Part shown: positions 56,306 through 64,000 of the stretch, in pieces
Layout of the letters: the number at the start of each line of letters is the position of its first letter
How positions within the stretch are numbered: the first letter of the stretch is position 1
NCBI RefSeq assembly: GCF_900116555.1
Contig: NZ_FPAT01000008.1
Location: 124,001-188,000 of the forward strand
DNA from: Actinopolyspora lacussalsi subsp. righensis
GTDB lineage: Bacteria; Actinomycetota; Actinomycetes; Mycobacteriales; Pseudonocardiaceae
DNA: 64,000 nucleotides
Direction of reading: 5' to 3'
Translations under genes and position numbers: made by a program
Notes under the pieces: model-generated
Databases searched by the model: none
What the model saw: the letters and a program-made list of their open reading frames with translations, nothing else
What the model was told of the DNA's origin: nothing

Positions 56306-58021
56306 ATGAGCCGGTTGCCGCAGGACCCGCAGCTGTCCTTCGAGGAGCTGGGACAGCCGCTGCGGGACGTCAGTTTCGTGGTACTGGACCTGGAGACCAC
56401 GGGCGGTCGCGGTTCCTCGGACGAGATCACCGAGATCGCGGCGGTCAAGGTGCGTGGTGGGGAAACCGTCGGCGAGTTCTCCACCCTGGTCAATCCCGGG
56501 CGGCCTATCCCGCCCGGCATCGTGTCCATCACCGGCATCACCGACGAGATGGTCGCCGAGGCACCCGCTGTCACCTCGGTGCTTCCCTCCTTTCTGGAGT
56601 TCTGCGCGGGAAGCACACTGGTGGCCCACAACGCGAGCTTCGACACCGGATTCCTCCGGGCCGCGTGCGAACGCGCTGAACTGCACTGGCCCAAACCACC
56701 GGTGGTGTGCACGGTCCGGTTGTCCCGTCGGGTGCTCTCCCGCGAGGAGACACCGAATCACAAGCTCGCGACGCTCGCCCACGTGCTCGGCGCGCGAACC
56801 GCGCCGCGACACCGCGCACTGGACGACGCGCGGGCCACGGTGGACGTGTTGCACGCCCTGCTGGAGCGGGTCGGCACACACCACGTGTACTCACTCGAGG
56901 ACCTGCTCGACTTCCTACCGGAAGTGACCGCGCGGCAACGGCGCAACCGCACGCTGGCCGAGGGGCTGCCGGACACACCCGGTGTTTACCTCTTCCGCGG
57001 CCCGAACGAGGAGGTGCTCTACATCGGTACCGCCACGAACCTGCGCAGACGGGTGCGCCAGTACTTCACGGCGGGAGAACGACGCGGCCGGATCCGCGAA
57101 ATGGTCGCGCTGGCACACCGGGTCGAGCACGTGGAGTGCGCGCACGCGCTGGAAGCCGAGGTTCGGGAGCTGCGGCTGCTGGAGGCGCACCAGCCGCGCT
57201 ACAACCGGCGATCCAAGTTCCCACGAGCGGTCTGGTGGGTCTCGCTGACCGATGAGGTGTTCCCCCGGCTGACCATCACCCGAAAACCGAGGCCCGCCGC
57301 ACTGGGTCCGTTTCGCGGCAGGAACACGGCCAAGAACGCGGTGGAGGCACTGCAGGACGCCACACGGTTGCGCGGCTGCACCGACCGCATTCCGGTGGCG
57401 GGATCCCGGCAGCACCCCTGTGCCGCCTACGAGATGGGGCGCTGCGGGGCTCCGTGTGTCGGCCACGAGGGGGTGGCCGAGTACGAGGCACACGTGGTGC
57501 CGGTACGGGAGGTGCTGTCCGGCAGCGGCGACTCCGCGCTGCGACGGCTGCGGGCGACGATCGGGGAACTCGCCGAGGAACAGCGCTTCGAGGACGCGGC
57601 GACGCATCGGGACAGGTTGGTCGAGCTCGTCCGGGCCCTGGACCGCGGGCAGCGACTGGCCGCGCTGGCGGCGATACCGGAACTCGTGGCGGCACGGCCG
57701 GACGGCTCCGGTGGCTGGCTGTTCGCGGTGGTGCGGCACGGCAGGCTGGCCTCGGCCGGAACGGCTCCGCGCGGGACCGCGCCCATGCCGGTAGTGGACC
57801 GACTCCAGGCCGCGGCCCAGACCGTGTTGCCGGGGTCGGGCCCGCTGCGCGACGCCCCGGTGGACGAGCTGGGGGCGGTGTACCGCTGGCTCACCGCCGA
57901 GGACTCCCGCATGGTGCGCTGCGATGTCCCCTGGGCCGAACCAGCCGGTGCCGCGGGAAGCTGGCGTGAGTGGGCGAAAGCGGCAGCGACGGCGCGTACC
58001 CCCTACGAGGGTGCGGACTGA
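56306..58021 (+). CDS. DnaQ-like 3'-5' exonuclease fused to GIY-YIG (UvrC/Cho-like) endonuclease
   Basis: A 571-residue DNA-repair fusion. Residues about 22-190 are a DEDDh exonuclease: FVVLDLETTGGRGSSDEITE, GSTLVAHNASFDTGFLRAAC and PRHRALDDARATVDVLHAL. Residues about 220-300 are a GIY-YIG domain: LPDTPGVYLFRGPNEEVLYI, GTATNLRRRVRQYF and EAEVRELRLLEAHQPRYNRR. The remainder resembles the UvrC middle region with a UVR-like segment (LAEEQRFEDAATHRDRLVEL) and a cysteine cluster (HPCAAYEMGRCGAPCVGHEG). Equivalent to Rv2191. It probably incises and trims damaged DNA. ATG at 56306 follows TACCGT by 8 bases. Confidence 0.92.
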   Translation: MSRLPQDPQLSFEELGQPLRDVSFVVLDLETTGGRGSSDEITEIAAVKVRGGETVGEFSTLVNPGRPIPPGIVSITGITDEMVAEAPAVTSVLPSFLEFCAGSTLVAHNASFDTGFLRAACERAELHWPKPPVVCTVRLSRRVLSREETPNHKLATLAHVLGARTAPRHRALDDARATVDVLHALLERVGTHHVYSLEDLLDFLPEVTARQRRNRTLAEGLPDTPGVYLFRGPNEEVLYIGTATNLRRRVRQYFTAGERRGRIREMVALAHRVEHVECAHALEAEVRELRLLEAHQPRYNRRSKFPRAVWWVSLTDEVFPRLTITRKPRPAALGPFRGRNTAKNAVEALQDATRLRGCTDRIPVAGSRQHPCAAYEMGRCGAPCVGHEGVAEYEAHVVPVREVLSGSGDSALRRLRATIGELAEEQRFEDAATHRDRLVELVRALDRGQRLAALAAIPELVAARPDGSGGWLFAVVRHGRLASAGTAPRGTAPMPVVDRLQAAAQTVLPGSGPLRDAPVDELGAVYRWLTAEDSRMVRCDVPWAEPAGAAGSWREWAKAAATARTPYEGAD

Positions 58022-58037
58022 CCCGAACTCAGGCGTC

Positions 58038-58460
58038 CTATTCGGACAGATCACCGCTGGTGACCACTCGCGTCGGACGCAGGGAGACCGCCAGCTGGCC
58101 GGGGCCCGCGATCTTGCCCGCCACTCGCTCCACTTTGCCCTCGGCCACGTAACGGGCGGCGACAGCGGTGGCGACCCGGAGTACCTCACCGTGTTCCGCC
58201 GTGGTATCGGCGGTGCCCTGAACCTGCACGAAGGTACGGCCGCTCTGCTCGTCGACGCACATCGTCAGCCGCGGATCCCGCGCTATGGCCGTCCCCTTGG
58301 CACTGTCGGCGGCGGTGTTGAACACGATCCGGTCGCCGTCCACGGCGAACCACACCGGCACCACCAGCGGCCTGCCGTCGGCACCCAGGTAACCGACCTT
58401 GCCGGTACGTCCCCCTTCGTCGAGGAAGGAGCGAACTCTGCCCGAAGTGATCGTCGTCAT
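58038..58460 (-). CDS. PPOX-class (F420/FMN-dependent) oxidoreductase family protein
   Basis: A 140-residue split-barrel flavin-binding protein: RTGKVGYLGADGRPLVVPVW, RIVFNTAADSAKGTAIARDP and LTMCVDEQSGRTFVQVQGTA. This pattern is that of PPOX-class F420-dependent enzymes in actinomycetes. ATG at 58460 follows TACCGT by 7 bases (leaderless), which rules out the longer in-frame start at 58496. Substrate unknown. Convergent with the nuclease gene; the stops lie 16 bases apart. Confidence 0.88.
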   Translation of the reverse strand: MTTITSGRVRSFLDEGGRTGKVGYLGADGRPLVVPVWFAVDGDRIVFNTAADSAKGTAIARDPRLTMCVDEQSGRTFVQVQGTADTTAEHGEVLRVATAVAARYVAEGKVERVAGKIAGPGQLAVSLRPTRVVTSGDLSE

Positions 58461-58503
58461 GATTCCCACGGTAGTGCCGCGGCACGGCTCGGGCACGCCG
58501 CAC

Positions 58504-58548
58504 GGCGGGTCCGAACAAGACGGGTCCGGACAGGACGGGTCCGGACGA
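58504..58548. repeat. 15-bp minisatellite, three units
   Basis: Units GGCGGGTCCGAACAA, GACGGGTCCGGACAG and GACGGGTCCGGACGA lie in tandem between the PPOX promoter and the qcr terminator. Confidence 0.8.
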
Positions 58549-58552
58549 GAAA

Positions 58553-58585
58553 CGTCCCGGGGGTGTGGGAACCACCCCCGGGACG
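58553..58585 (-). terminator. qcrCAB terminator
   Basis: A perfect 13-bp stem (CGTCCCGGGGGTG at 58553-58565, CACCCCCGGGACG at 58573-58585) with a 7-base loop lies 27 bases past the qcrB stop. Confidence 0.9.
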
Positions 58586-58612
58586 GGTACTCACGGATTC
58601 AACGCCGCGAGC

Positions 58613-60298
58613 TCACTCCTCCGGTTCGCGAGCCTTGCCACCGACGAGCTCGCCCCGCTCGGATTCCTCGGACTCCACGGACTCCTCCTCCGAGGTGACC
58701 GCGTGCTCCTTGGCCCGAGCGTGCTCCAGCGCGGCGGTCTCGACCGAGGGGTCCGGCTTGAGCCAGCCGCCCTCGACGGGCTTGCCCGCGGCACCGAGCT
58801 TGTTCATCTTCTTCGGCACCGGCGCACCCTGGTACTCCAGCTCCTCCGGGTGGCCGTGGTCGTCCACCGGACCGAGCGGCTGGTGCACCTCGACGAACTC
58901 ACCGTGCGGCAGCCGCTTGATGATGCCGGTCTCGATGCCGTGCTCCAGCACCTGGCGGTCGGACTTCTGCAGCCCGATACAGATGCGGTAGGTGATGAAG
59001 TAGACGATGGGTGGAGCGATCAACAGCCCGATCCTGCCGATCCAGGTCATCGCGTTCAACGAGATGTCGAACATGAACGCGACGATGTCGTTGACACCCG
59101 AGATCATCAGGACCGAGAAGAACGTCAGCGCCATCATGCCCAGGCTGGTACGCACCGGAACGTCACGGGGACGCTGCAACAGGTTGTGGTGCGCCTCGTC
59201 CCCGCTGAGCTTGCGCTCGATGAGCGGATAGGCGAGCGCCACGGTGAATATCATCCCCATGAACAGCACCGTCGGGAAGAACACCGCGGGGATCGTGTAC
59301 TCGCCCCACAGATAGACCTCCCAGGCCGGCCACAGTCGGCTGGAACCGTCGGTCCAGATCATGTACCAGTCGGGCTGCGAGGCCGCCGAGACCTGCGAGG
59401 CGTTGTACGGCCCCAGGTGCCAGATCGGGTTGATCTGGAGAATGCCGCCCATGATGGCGGTCACACCGGTGACGACGGCGAAGAAGCTGCCCGCCTTGGT
59501 CGCGAACACCGGCAGGATCCGCACGCCGACGACGTTGGTCTCCTTGCGGCGCACCCCGGGGAACTGGGTGTGCTTCTGGTACCAGACCAGCGCCAGGTGC
59601 ACCGCGATCAACCCGAGGATGATCCCGGGCAGCAGGAAGATGTGCATCATGTAGAAGCGCGGGATCAGCTCGGTGCCGGGGAACTCCCCGCCGAACAGGA
59701 CCCAGTGGATCCAGGTACCGACGACGGGGATGGACATGGTGATCCCCGAGGCGATCCGCACACCGGTGCCGGACAGCAGGTCGTCCGGCAGCGAGTAGCC
59801 GGTGAAACCCTCGAACATGCCGAGGATGAACAGCAGGATGCCGATCATCCAGTTGGTCTCCCTGGGGCGCCGGAAAGCGCCGGTGAAGAAGATCCGCAGC
59901 ATGTGGGCCACGATCGAGGCCATGAACAGCAGCGCGGCCCAGTGGTGCACCTGCCTGGCGAACATTCCGCCACGCACCTCGAAGGAGATGTCCAGTGTGC
60001 TGGCGAACGCCCGGGACATCTCGATGCCGCGCAGGTTGGTGTAGGCCCCCTGGTACTGCACCTCGGCCATCGACGGGTCGAAGAAGAACGCCAGGTAGGT
60101 ACCGGTCAGCAGCAGCAGGATGAAGGTGTAGAGCGCCACCTCGCCGAGCAGGAACGACCAGTGCGTCGGGAACACCTTGTTGATCTGCCGACGAAGGCCC
60201 GGCGCTACCTGGAACCGTTTGTCGACCTCGTCGGCCTGCTGACCGGCGGCACGCTGCAACGCACCTTCCGACTTGGTCGGGGTAGTGATCGAACTCAT
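58613..60298 (-). CDS. qcrB: cytochrome bc1 complex cytochrome b subunit
   Basis: QcrB is the membrane-embedded quinol-oxidising subunit of the bcc complex. Eight or more helices are visible. Heme-ligand histidines lie in [20 protein letters not shown] and in [20 protein letters not shown]. The Q-site motif is [19 protein letters not shown], the actinobacterial PDW form. The C-terminus has a hydrophilic acidic extension of about 60 residues ending in Glu-rich sequence. ATG at 60298 overlaps the qcrA stop (ATGA). 561 residues. It is the target site of bc1 inhibitors in mycobacteria. Confidence 0.97.
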   Translation of the reverse strand: MSSITTPTKSEGALQRAAGQQADEVDKRFQVAPGLRRQINKVFPTHWSFLLGEVALYTFILLLLTGTYLAFFFDPSMAEVQYQGAYTNLRGIEMSRAFASTLDISFEVRGGMFARQVHHWAALLFMASIVAHMLRIFFTGAFRRPRETNWMIGILLFILGMFEGFTGYSLPDDLLSGTGVRIASGITMSIPVVGTWIHWVLFGGEFPGTELIPRFYMMHIFLLPGIILGLIAVHLALVWYQKHTQFPGVRRKETNVVGVRILPVFATKAGSFFAVVTGVTAIMGGILQINPIWHLGPYNASQVSAASQPDWYMIWTDGSSRLWPAWEVYLWGEYTIPAVFFPTVLFMGMIFTVALAYPLIERKLSGDEAHHNLLQRPRDVPVRTSLGMMALTFFSVLMISGVNDIVAFMFDISLNAMTWIGRIGLLIAPPIVYFITYRICIGLQKSDRQVLEHGIETGIIKRLPHGEFVEVHQPLGPVDDHGHPEELEYQGAPVPKKMNKLGAAGKPVEGGWLKPDPSVETAALEHARAKEHAVTSEEESVESEESERGELVGGKAREPEE

Positions 60299-61494
60299 GA
60301 ATTCCGCTCCCAGTAAGCCGGGCCGATCGGCTCGATGAAGTCGCTTCGCGCCACGAAGTACCCTTCCTCGTCCACGGTGATCGGCAGCTGCGGCAGCGCC
60401 CGTGTCGCCGGCCCGAAAACAGGCTTGGCGTAGCTGTTGGCCACGTCGAACTGCGACTGGTGGCAGGGGCAGAGCAGCCGGCCGGTTTGCGCCTCGTACA
60501 ACGAGGTGGGACAGCCCAGGTGGGTACAGATCTTCGAGTAGGCGTAGTAGTCGCCGTAGTTGAAGTCTTCCTGGCCCTTGCGCTCCACCGGCGAGTCACC
60601 CGGCCGCAACCGGATCAACATGGTCGGGTTGTCGGAACGACGCAACGCGTGCAGCAGCGCTTCCTCATTGTGCCGTTCGGACTCGCGGAACGGGAAGACC
60701 GTCTCGAAACCGCCCGGCGAGAGGTCCTGCGGGCGCACCAGGGAGATGTCGTGCGGATCGCCGGTGTTGCGCCGCAGGTAGACCTTCTCGTCGTTGGTCT
60801 GCAACCAGCCGGTGTGTTGCAGCGAGTCCGCACCGGTCTCCGCCCAGGGGTTCTTGACCATGCCGCCGAGCACGAGCACCCCGGTTCCCAGCCCGAAGGC
60901 ACCCGCGCCGAAACCCGCGGTCCGCTTGATCATGGAACGACGCGCGATGGTGCTGCGGTTTCCCGCGTCCGCGAGCTCCGCGACGGTGGTCTGCCGGTCC
61001 AGTTCGGAGGAACCGTGCCCGTCGTGTCGCTGCTGCACCGCCGTTTCGTGCGGCATGAACTTCTTGGAGTACAGGATGGCGCCGATACCCACCGCCAGGA
61101 TCGACAACCCGAGGAAGAAACCGATCAACGGGTTGTACAGCGAGTACAGGAAGTGTCCCCGCTCGTCGACCAGCGGATTGACGTAGCGCCAGGGCCAGAA
61201 GATGAACACGCCGATGAAGGCCAGTGCCGACAGCCCGGCCAGGGAGAACCAGGCCGCCACGGCGCGCTCGGCGCGCCGCTCGGCGCGGGTTCCCTTGACC
61301 GGCCACGGGTCCGGGTACTCGACGAGCTCGACGTCGTCCTGGGCCAGTCCGAGCCGGACCTTCTCGTCCCTGCTCATCTCCGCGAGTTCGGCGTCCGTCG
61401 GGTTGGCGCCCCGGTTCCCGGCCGCTTGCTCGCCGGAGGTGTGTTCCTCGTCGTGCTGTCCGCTGCTGTGTTCGCTCATATCCCGCTCACTCAT
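60295..61494 (-). CDS. qcrA: cytochrome bc1 complex Rieske iron-sulfur subunit
   Basis: QcrA carries the 2Fe-2S cluster that takes electrons from quinol. The N-terminal 90 residues are hydrophilic. Three membrane helices follow, as in actinobacteria ([40 protein letters not shown] and the Tat-like [20 protein letters not shown]). The Rieske ligands are [13 protein letters not shown] and [15 protein letters not shown] at 61494 overlaps the qcrC stop (ATGA), which sets the start; 399 residues. Part of the qcrCAB operon. Confidence 0.96.
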   Translation of the reverse strand: MSERDMSEHSSGQHDEEHTSGEQAAGNRGANPTDAELAEMSRDEKVRLGLAQDDVELVEYPDPWPVKGTRAERRAERAVAAWFSLAGLSALAFIGVFIFWPWRYVNPLVDERGHFLYSLYNPLIGFFLGLSILAVGIGAILYSKKFMPHETAVQQRHDGHGSSELDRQTTVAELADAGNRSTIARRSMIKRTAGFGAGAFGLGTGVLVLGGMVKNPWAETGADSLQHTGWLQTNDEKVYLRRNTGDPHDISLVRPQDLSPGGFETVFPFRESERHNEEALLHALRRSDNPTMLIRLRPGDSPVERKGQEDFNYGDYYAYSKICTHLGCPTSLYEAQTGRLLCPCHQSQFDVANSYAKPVFGPATRALPQLPITVDEEGYFVARSDFIEPIGPAYWERNS

Positions 61495-62297
61495 GCCCTG
61501 GCTCCGATCCACAGCGTGAGGCCGACGAGACTACCCAGCCCGATGACCCAGACCACGACCGTCTCCGGGCCGGGCCCGTAACCGCCGAGCGCGTTGCCGC
61601 CGGGGTTGTTGTTGCCGTCGGTCACCGACTTCACGTAGGCGATGATGTCCTTCTTCTCGTCGGGTGTGAGCTGGCGCTCGGAGAACTTGGGCATGTTCTC
61701 CGGACCGGTCTCCATCGCCTCGTAGATCTGCTGCTCGGACGCGGCATCCAGGTTCGGGGCGTACTTGCCCGATGAAAGCGCGATACCGCGTCCGGTGAAG
61801 TTGTGACAGGAAGCGCAGTTCAGCCGGAACAACTCCGCACCGCGTGCGGGGTCGTCCCCCTGGAGCTGCTCGCCCGTTTCCGCCGGTTGCTCGGGTCCGC
61901 CGCCGACGGACTGCGCGTACGCGGCCAGTGCCTGGATCTCCTGCTCGGAGTACTTCGGAGGCTTGCGCTGTGCCTGTGCCTCCTGCCGCATCAGCGGCAT
62001 CCGACCACTGGAGACCTGGAAGTGCACGGCCGCACCACCGACACCGATCAGGCTGGGGCCCCGATCCTCAACGCCCTGCAGGTTCTCGCCGTGGCAAGTG
62101 ATGCAGGCATTGTTGTAGAGCTCCTTACCCTGCCTGATCAGTGCCGGGTCCTCGGCCGCGGTGGCGGTCTGCGGCTCGGGGAGCAGCAGGCTGTACAGGC
62201 CGCCCGCAGCCACCAAGGCGATCCCGAGCGCCAGCACACCCGAAAGCCGTCGCCGGAACTTGGAACCCGCGCGGTTGCGTTTCTTGTTGGTGGTCAT
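61491..62297 (-). CDS. qcrC: cytochrome bc1 complex diheme cytochrome c subunit
   Basis: QcrC passes electrons directly to the aa3 oxidase. Two c-type heme sites are seen: [14 protein letters not shown] and [14 protein letters not shown], with axial Met candidates in SSGRMPLM and [11 protein letters not shown]. The N-terminal helix ([20 protein letters not shown]) anchors or exports it, and a C-terminal helix ([20 protein letters not shown]) anchors it. ATG at 62297. 268 residues. Order ctaE-qcrC-qcrA-qcrB is that of other actinomycetes. Confidence 0.97.
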   Translation of the reverse strand: MTTNKKRNRAGSKFRRRLSGVLALGIALVAAGGLYSLLLPEPQTATAAEDPALIRQGKELYNNACITCHGENLQGVEDRGPSLIGVGGAAVHFQVSSGRMPLMRQEAQAQRKPPKYSEQEIQALAAYAQSVGGGPEQPAETGEQLQGDDPARGAELFRLNCASCHNFTGRGIALSSGKYAPNLDAASEQQIYEAMETGPENMPKFSERQLTPDEKKDIIAYVKSVTDGNNNPGGNALGGYGPGPETVVVWVIGLGSLVGLTLWIGARA

Positions 62298-62412
62298 GAG
62301 TGCGCAAAACCCTTGCTGTCATGTTCGGGGTGGTTCAGCGGCAACAACATCACGCTTGACTTCTCGCCTAGCTGCCTACCCATGGCTCTGTCGCGACATA
62401 CTCGCCGCCGCG

Positions 62413-63015
62413 TCACGGCACCAGGTAGATGACCATGAACAGGCCGATCCACACGATGTCGACGAAGTGCCAGTAGTACGACACGACGATCGATGCCACC
62501 GCCTGGGCCGGTGTGAACTTGCTCATCCTGGTACGGATCATCAGGATCACGAAGGCGACCAGTCCGCCGATCACGTGCAGACCGTGGAAGCCCGTGGTCA
62601 TGTAGAACACCGTGCCGAACGCCGAGCTGGCCATCGTGGTGTGGTGCTCGGTGATCAGCGTGTGGTACTCACCCGCCTGGCCCAGCACGAAGATGGTGCC
62701 CATGGCGAGCGTGAGCATGTACCAGCGGCGAAGGCCGTAGACGTCACCGCGCTCCGCCGCGAACACACCCCACTGGCAGGTGAACGAAGAAGCCACCAGA
62801 ATCACAGTGAAGGGTAGGGCGTAGGCCACGTTGAGTTCGGAGGGCGGCGGCGGCCAGGGTCCCTCGTGCTGGGCCTTCACCGTGAAGAACATGGCGAAGA
62901 GCCCGGCGAAGAACATCAGCTCGCTGGCCAACCAAACGATGGTGCCCACGCTGACCATGTTCGGTCGGTTCAGCGAGTGCACGCGTTGACTGATTGAGGG
63001 CGCTGCCGTTGTCAC
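62413..63015 (-). CDS. ctaE: cytochrome c oxidase subunit III (aa3 type)
   Basis: CtaE is a five-helix core subunit of the aa3 oxidase, about 200 residues: [58 protein letters not shown]-type sequence and [23 protein letters not shown] at 63015 is chosen because the -10 CATAAT ends 7 bases upstream and the N-terminus [14 protein letters not shown] is the family form. The start at 63024 would overlap the -10. It is the first gene of the ctaE-qcrCAB operon; 115 bases separate it from qcrC. Confidence 0.96.
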   Translation of the reverse strand: MTTAAPSISQRVHSLNRPNMVSVGTIVWLASELMFFAGLFAMFFTVKAQHEGPWPPPPSELNVAYALPFTVILVASSFTCQWGVFAAERGDVYGLRRWYMLTLAMGTIFVLGQAGEYHTLITEHHTTMASSAFGTVFYMTTGFHGLHVIGGLVAFVILMIRTRMSKFTPAQAVASIVVSYYWHFVDIVWIGLFMVIYLVP

Positions 63016-63109
63016 GCGACGCATTATGTCGCGGACGATTTCGGGACGCCCGGTCGGGTCCGCCGCAGCCCCGTTCGCCTACTACGAGATCGACGGGAGG
63101 TTACCGCGC

Positions 63110-63574
63110 GTGAGCATCCGCGGTGGTCTGTCCCGACTGTTGCGCACGTGGCGCGGCAGCCGGGAACCGGCATGGCCCACTCCGGACGATCCGGAGCTGA
63201 CGGTGGTGGTGGAAGCGATCGACGAGACGGAGTCGGCCTCCACGGTATTGGCCCGTTCACCTGCATGGATCCCGGAATATCCCGCCGTGCTGCGCTACCG
63301 GATCGCGGTCGGTCCCGCCGCCGTGCCCGAACTCCGCGAGCCCCTCGAGGCCGAGGGCTGGCTACTGCGCACCGAAACGGCGACACCAGGTTCGGGCGAC
63401 GCGTCCACCTCGGAGTCCACGGTTCTCGTCGCGCAGTGTGTTCGCCGGATAGATACGATGACATGCGCCAGAGAGAGCTCCCGGATGGTGGGACTGGCGC
63501 AGCGACACGGCGGCCACCTGGCCGGATGGCAGGCGCTGCAGCTGCCGAACGGGAGTGATCGATCACGTCAGTGA
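63110..63574 (+). CDS. hypothetical protein divergent from ctaE
   Basis: A 154-residue soluble protein: SIRGGLSRLLRTWRGSREPA, then PTPDDPELTVVVEAIDETES, and a C-terminal RMVGLAQRHGGHLAGWQALQ. The region PAVPELREPLEAEGWLLRTE suggests an alpha/beta fold. I do not recognise the family with confidence. GTG at 63110 is preferred, with GGGAGG about 9 bases upstream. ATG at 63026 would place the start only 10 bases from the divergent ctaE start and inside its promoter. Confidence 0.65.
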   Translation: MSIRGGLSRLLRTWRGSREPAWPTPDDPELTVVVEAIDETESASTVLARSPAWIPEYPAVLRYRIAVGPAAVPELREPLEAEGWLLRTETATPGSGDASTSESTVLVAQCVRRIDTMTCARESSRMVGLAQRHGGHLAGWQALQLPNGSDRSRQ

Positions 63575-63682
63575 GGTGTATTACCCTCCGGAGCGGCGTT
63601 ACGGATACGATACGAGCACTCGTGACTACCCGACACGAACCTCCCCGTCCGTGCGGGCCGCACCGGCAGCCAAGGAGTGCCC

Positions 63683-64000
63683 ATGAGCACATCGACGAGC
63701 AACGTCCTCGTGTTCAGCCACCGTCAGGAAGTCCGTGAGGCGATCATCACAGCCATCGGGCGTCGCCCCTCCCCCGATATCCGAAGCGTGCACTACATTG
63801 AGGTATCGACGGTGGCCGAAGTGATCGGCGAGGTGGACGCGGGCAACGTGGATCTCCTGATTCTCGACGGTGAGGCGCAGCCCACCGGAGGTATGGGAGT
63901 GTCGCGGCAGCTGAAGAACGAGCTCGCCTCCTGCCCGCCGACGGTGGTCACCGTACGACGCAAGGACGACCGGTGGCTGGCAACCTGGTCCCAGGCGGAC
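63683..64000 (+). CDS. receiver-like (CheY-fold) protein, cut by the window end
   Basis: ATG at 63683 has AAGGAG upstream. The visible 106 residues begin STSTSNVLVFSHRQEVREAI and contain DLLILDGEAQPTGGMGVSRQ, CPPTVVTVRRKDDRWLATWS. This follows the receiver fold (beta1, the Asp in LILDGE as the likely phosphoacceptor position, the Lys in VRRKDD), but the first acidic pair of true receivers is not present (SHRQE instead). So it may be a pseudo-receiver. The output domain, if any, lies beyond the window. Confidence 0.75.
   Translation, partial: MSTSTSNVLVFSHRQEVREAIITAIGRRPSPDIRSVHYIEVSTVAEVIGEVDAGNVDLLILDGEAQPTGGMGVSRQLKNELASCPPTVVTVRRKDDRWLATWSQAD

Noticed and set aside
58565-60316. 583-codon open frame opposite qcrB
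   Set aside because: This is a shadow of qcrB; its His/Asp-rich content comes from complementing hydrophobic codons.

Overview
The window is high-GC DNA with GTG/TTG starts, LexA boxes of the TCGAAC-N4-GTTCGA type, an actinobacterial qcrCAB-ctaE respiratory operon and many families found only in actinomycetes (DUF349, DUF3046, LppM-like, Rv2175c/PknL, RNase AS). It comes from an actinomycete, most likely of the order Pseudonocardiales. Genus cannot be fixed from sequence alone; Actinopolyspora or Saccharopolyspora-like would fit. From memory of the Mycobacterium tuberculosis map, two blocks of conserved order are joined here: lexA-hflX-dapF-miaA-DUF349-miaB-recX-recA-DUF3046 (about 0.4-27.6 kb) and lppM-idsA-Rv2175c-pknL-aroG-RNase AS-plsC-arsA-SRPBCC-fadD-NlpC/P60-DnaQ/UvrC-ctaE-qcrCAB (about 35-63 kb).

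Layout. 0-1.2 kb: lexA with its operator, plus tandem LexA boxes that face the window edge. 1.2-6.5 kb: an accessory patch with an intact MFS exporter followed by three decayed genes (FAD monooxygenase, AsnB-type amidotransferase, redoxin). 6.5-14.0 kb: hflX, dapF, miaA, a DUF349 protein, a membrane protein and miaB. 14.5-17.8 kb: gluABCD amino-acid ABC importer. 17.9-23.4 kb: a shortened substrate-binding lipoprotein, the Entner-Doudoroff pair edd-eda, an iron-box-controlled Tat lipoprotein for siderophore uptake and a HAD phosphatase. 23.4-24.6 kb: a secreted cysteine-containing protein gene interrupted by an in-frame amber codon. 24.6-27.8 kb: recX-recA and small conserved genes. 27.9-34.9 kb: Lhr helicase, a GNAT acetyltransferase and a DUF885 hydrolase. 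35-50.4 kb: lipid, isoprenoid, signalling and aromatic-amino-acid genes. 50.5-54.7 kb: an NlpC/P60 endopeptidase, then an inserted drug-efflux MFS/TetR pair with a Tn3 transposase remnant. 54.7-64 kb: NYN-domain protein, DnaQ/GIY-YIG nuclease, PPOX protein, cytochrome bcc genes and ctaE, then an unknown protein and a receiver-like protein cut by the window end.

How the genes work together. lexA, recA and recX form the SOS core; LexA boxes lie before lexA and recA. edd-eda and a phosphofructokinase carrying the pyrophosphate-type signature suggest flexible sugar catabolism. qcrCAB-ctaE encode most of the bcc-aa3 respiratory supercomplex. Transcription punctuation is unusually readable: perfect stem-loops separate most convergent pairs, and at least a dozen genes start 6-7 bases after a TANNNT -10 box, the mark of leaderless mRNAs. 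No rRNA, tRNA, CRISPR array or complete insertion sequence was seen. No clearly new multi-gene system is evident. The best leads are the amber-interrupted secreted protein, a dispersed ATTTCTCGCGAAAT hairpin repeat, the decaying biosynthetic remnant and the mini substrate-binding lipoprotein.
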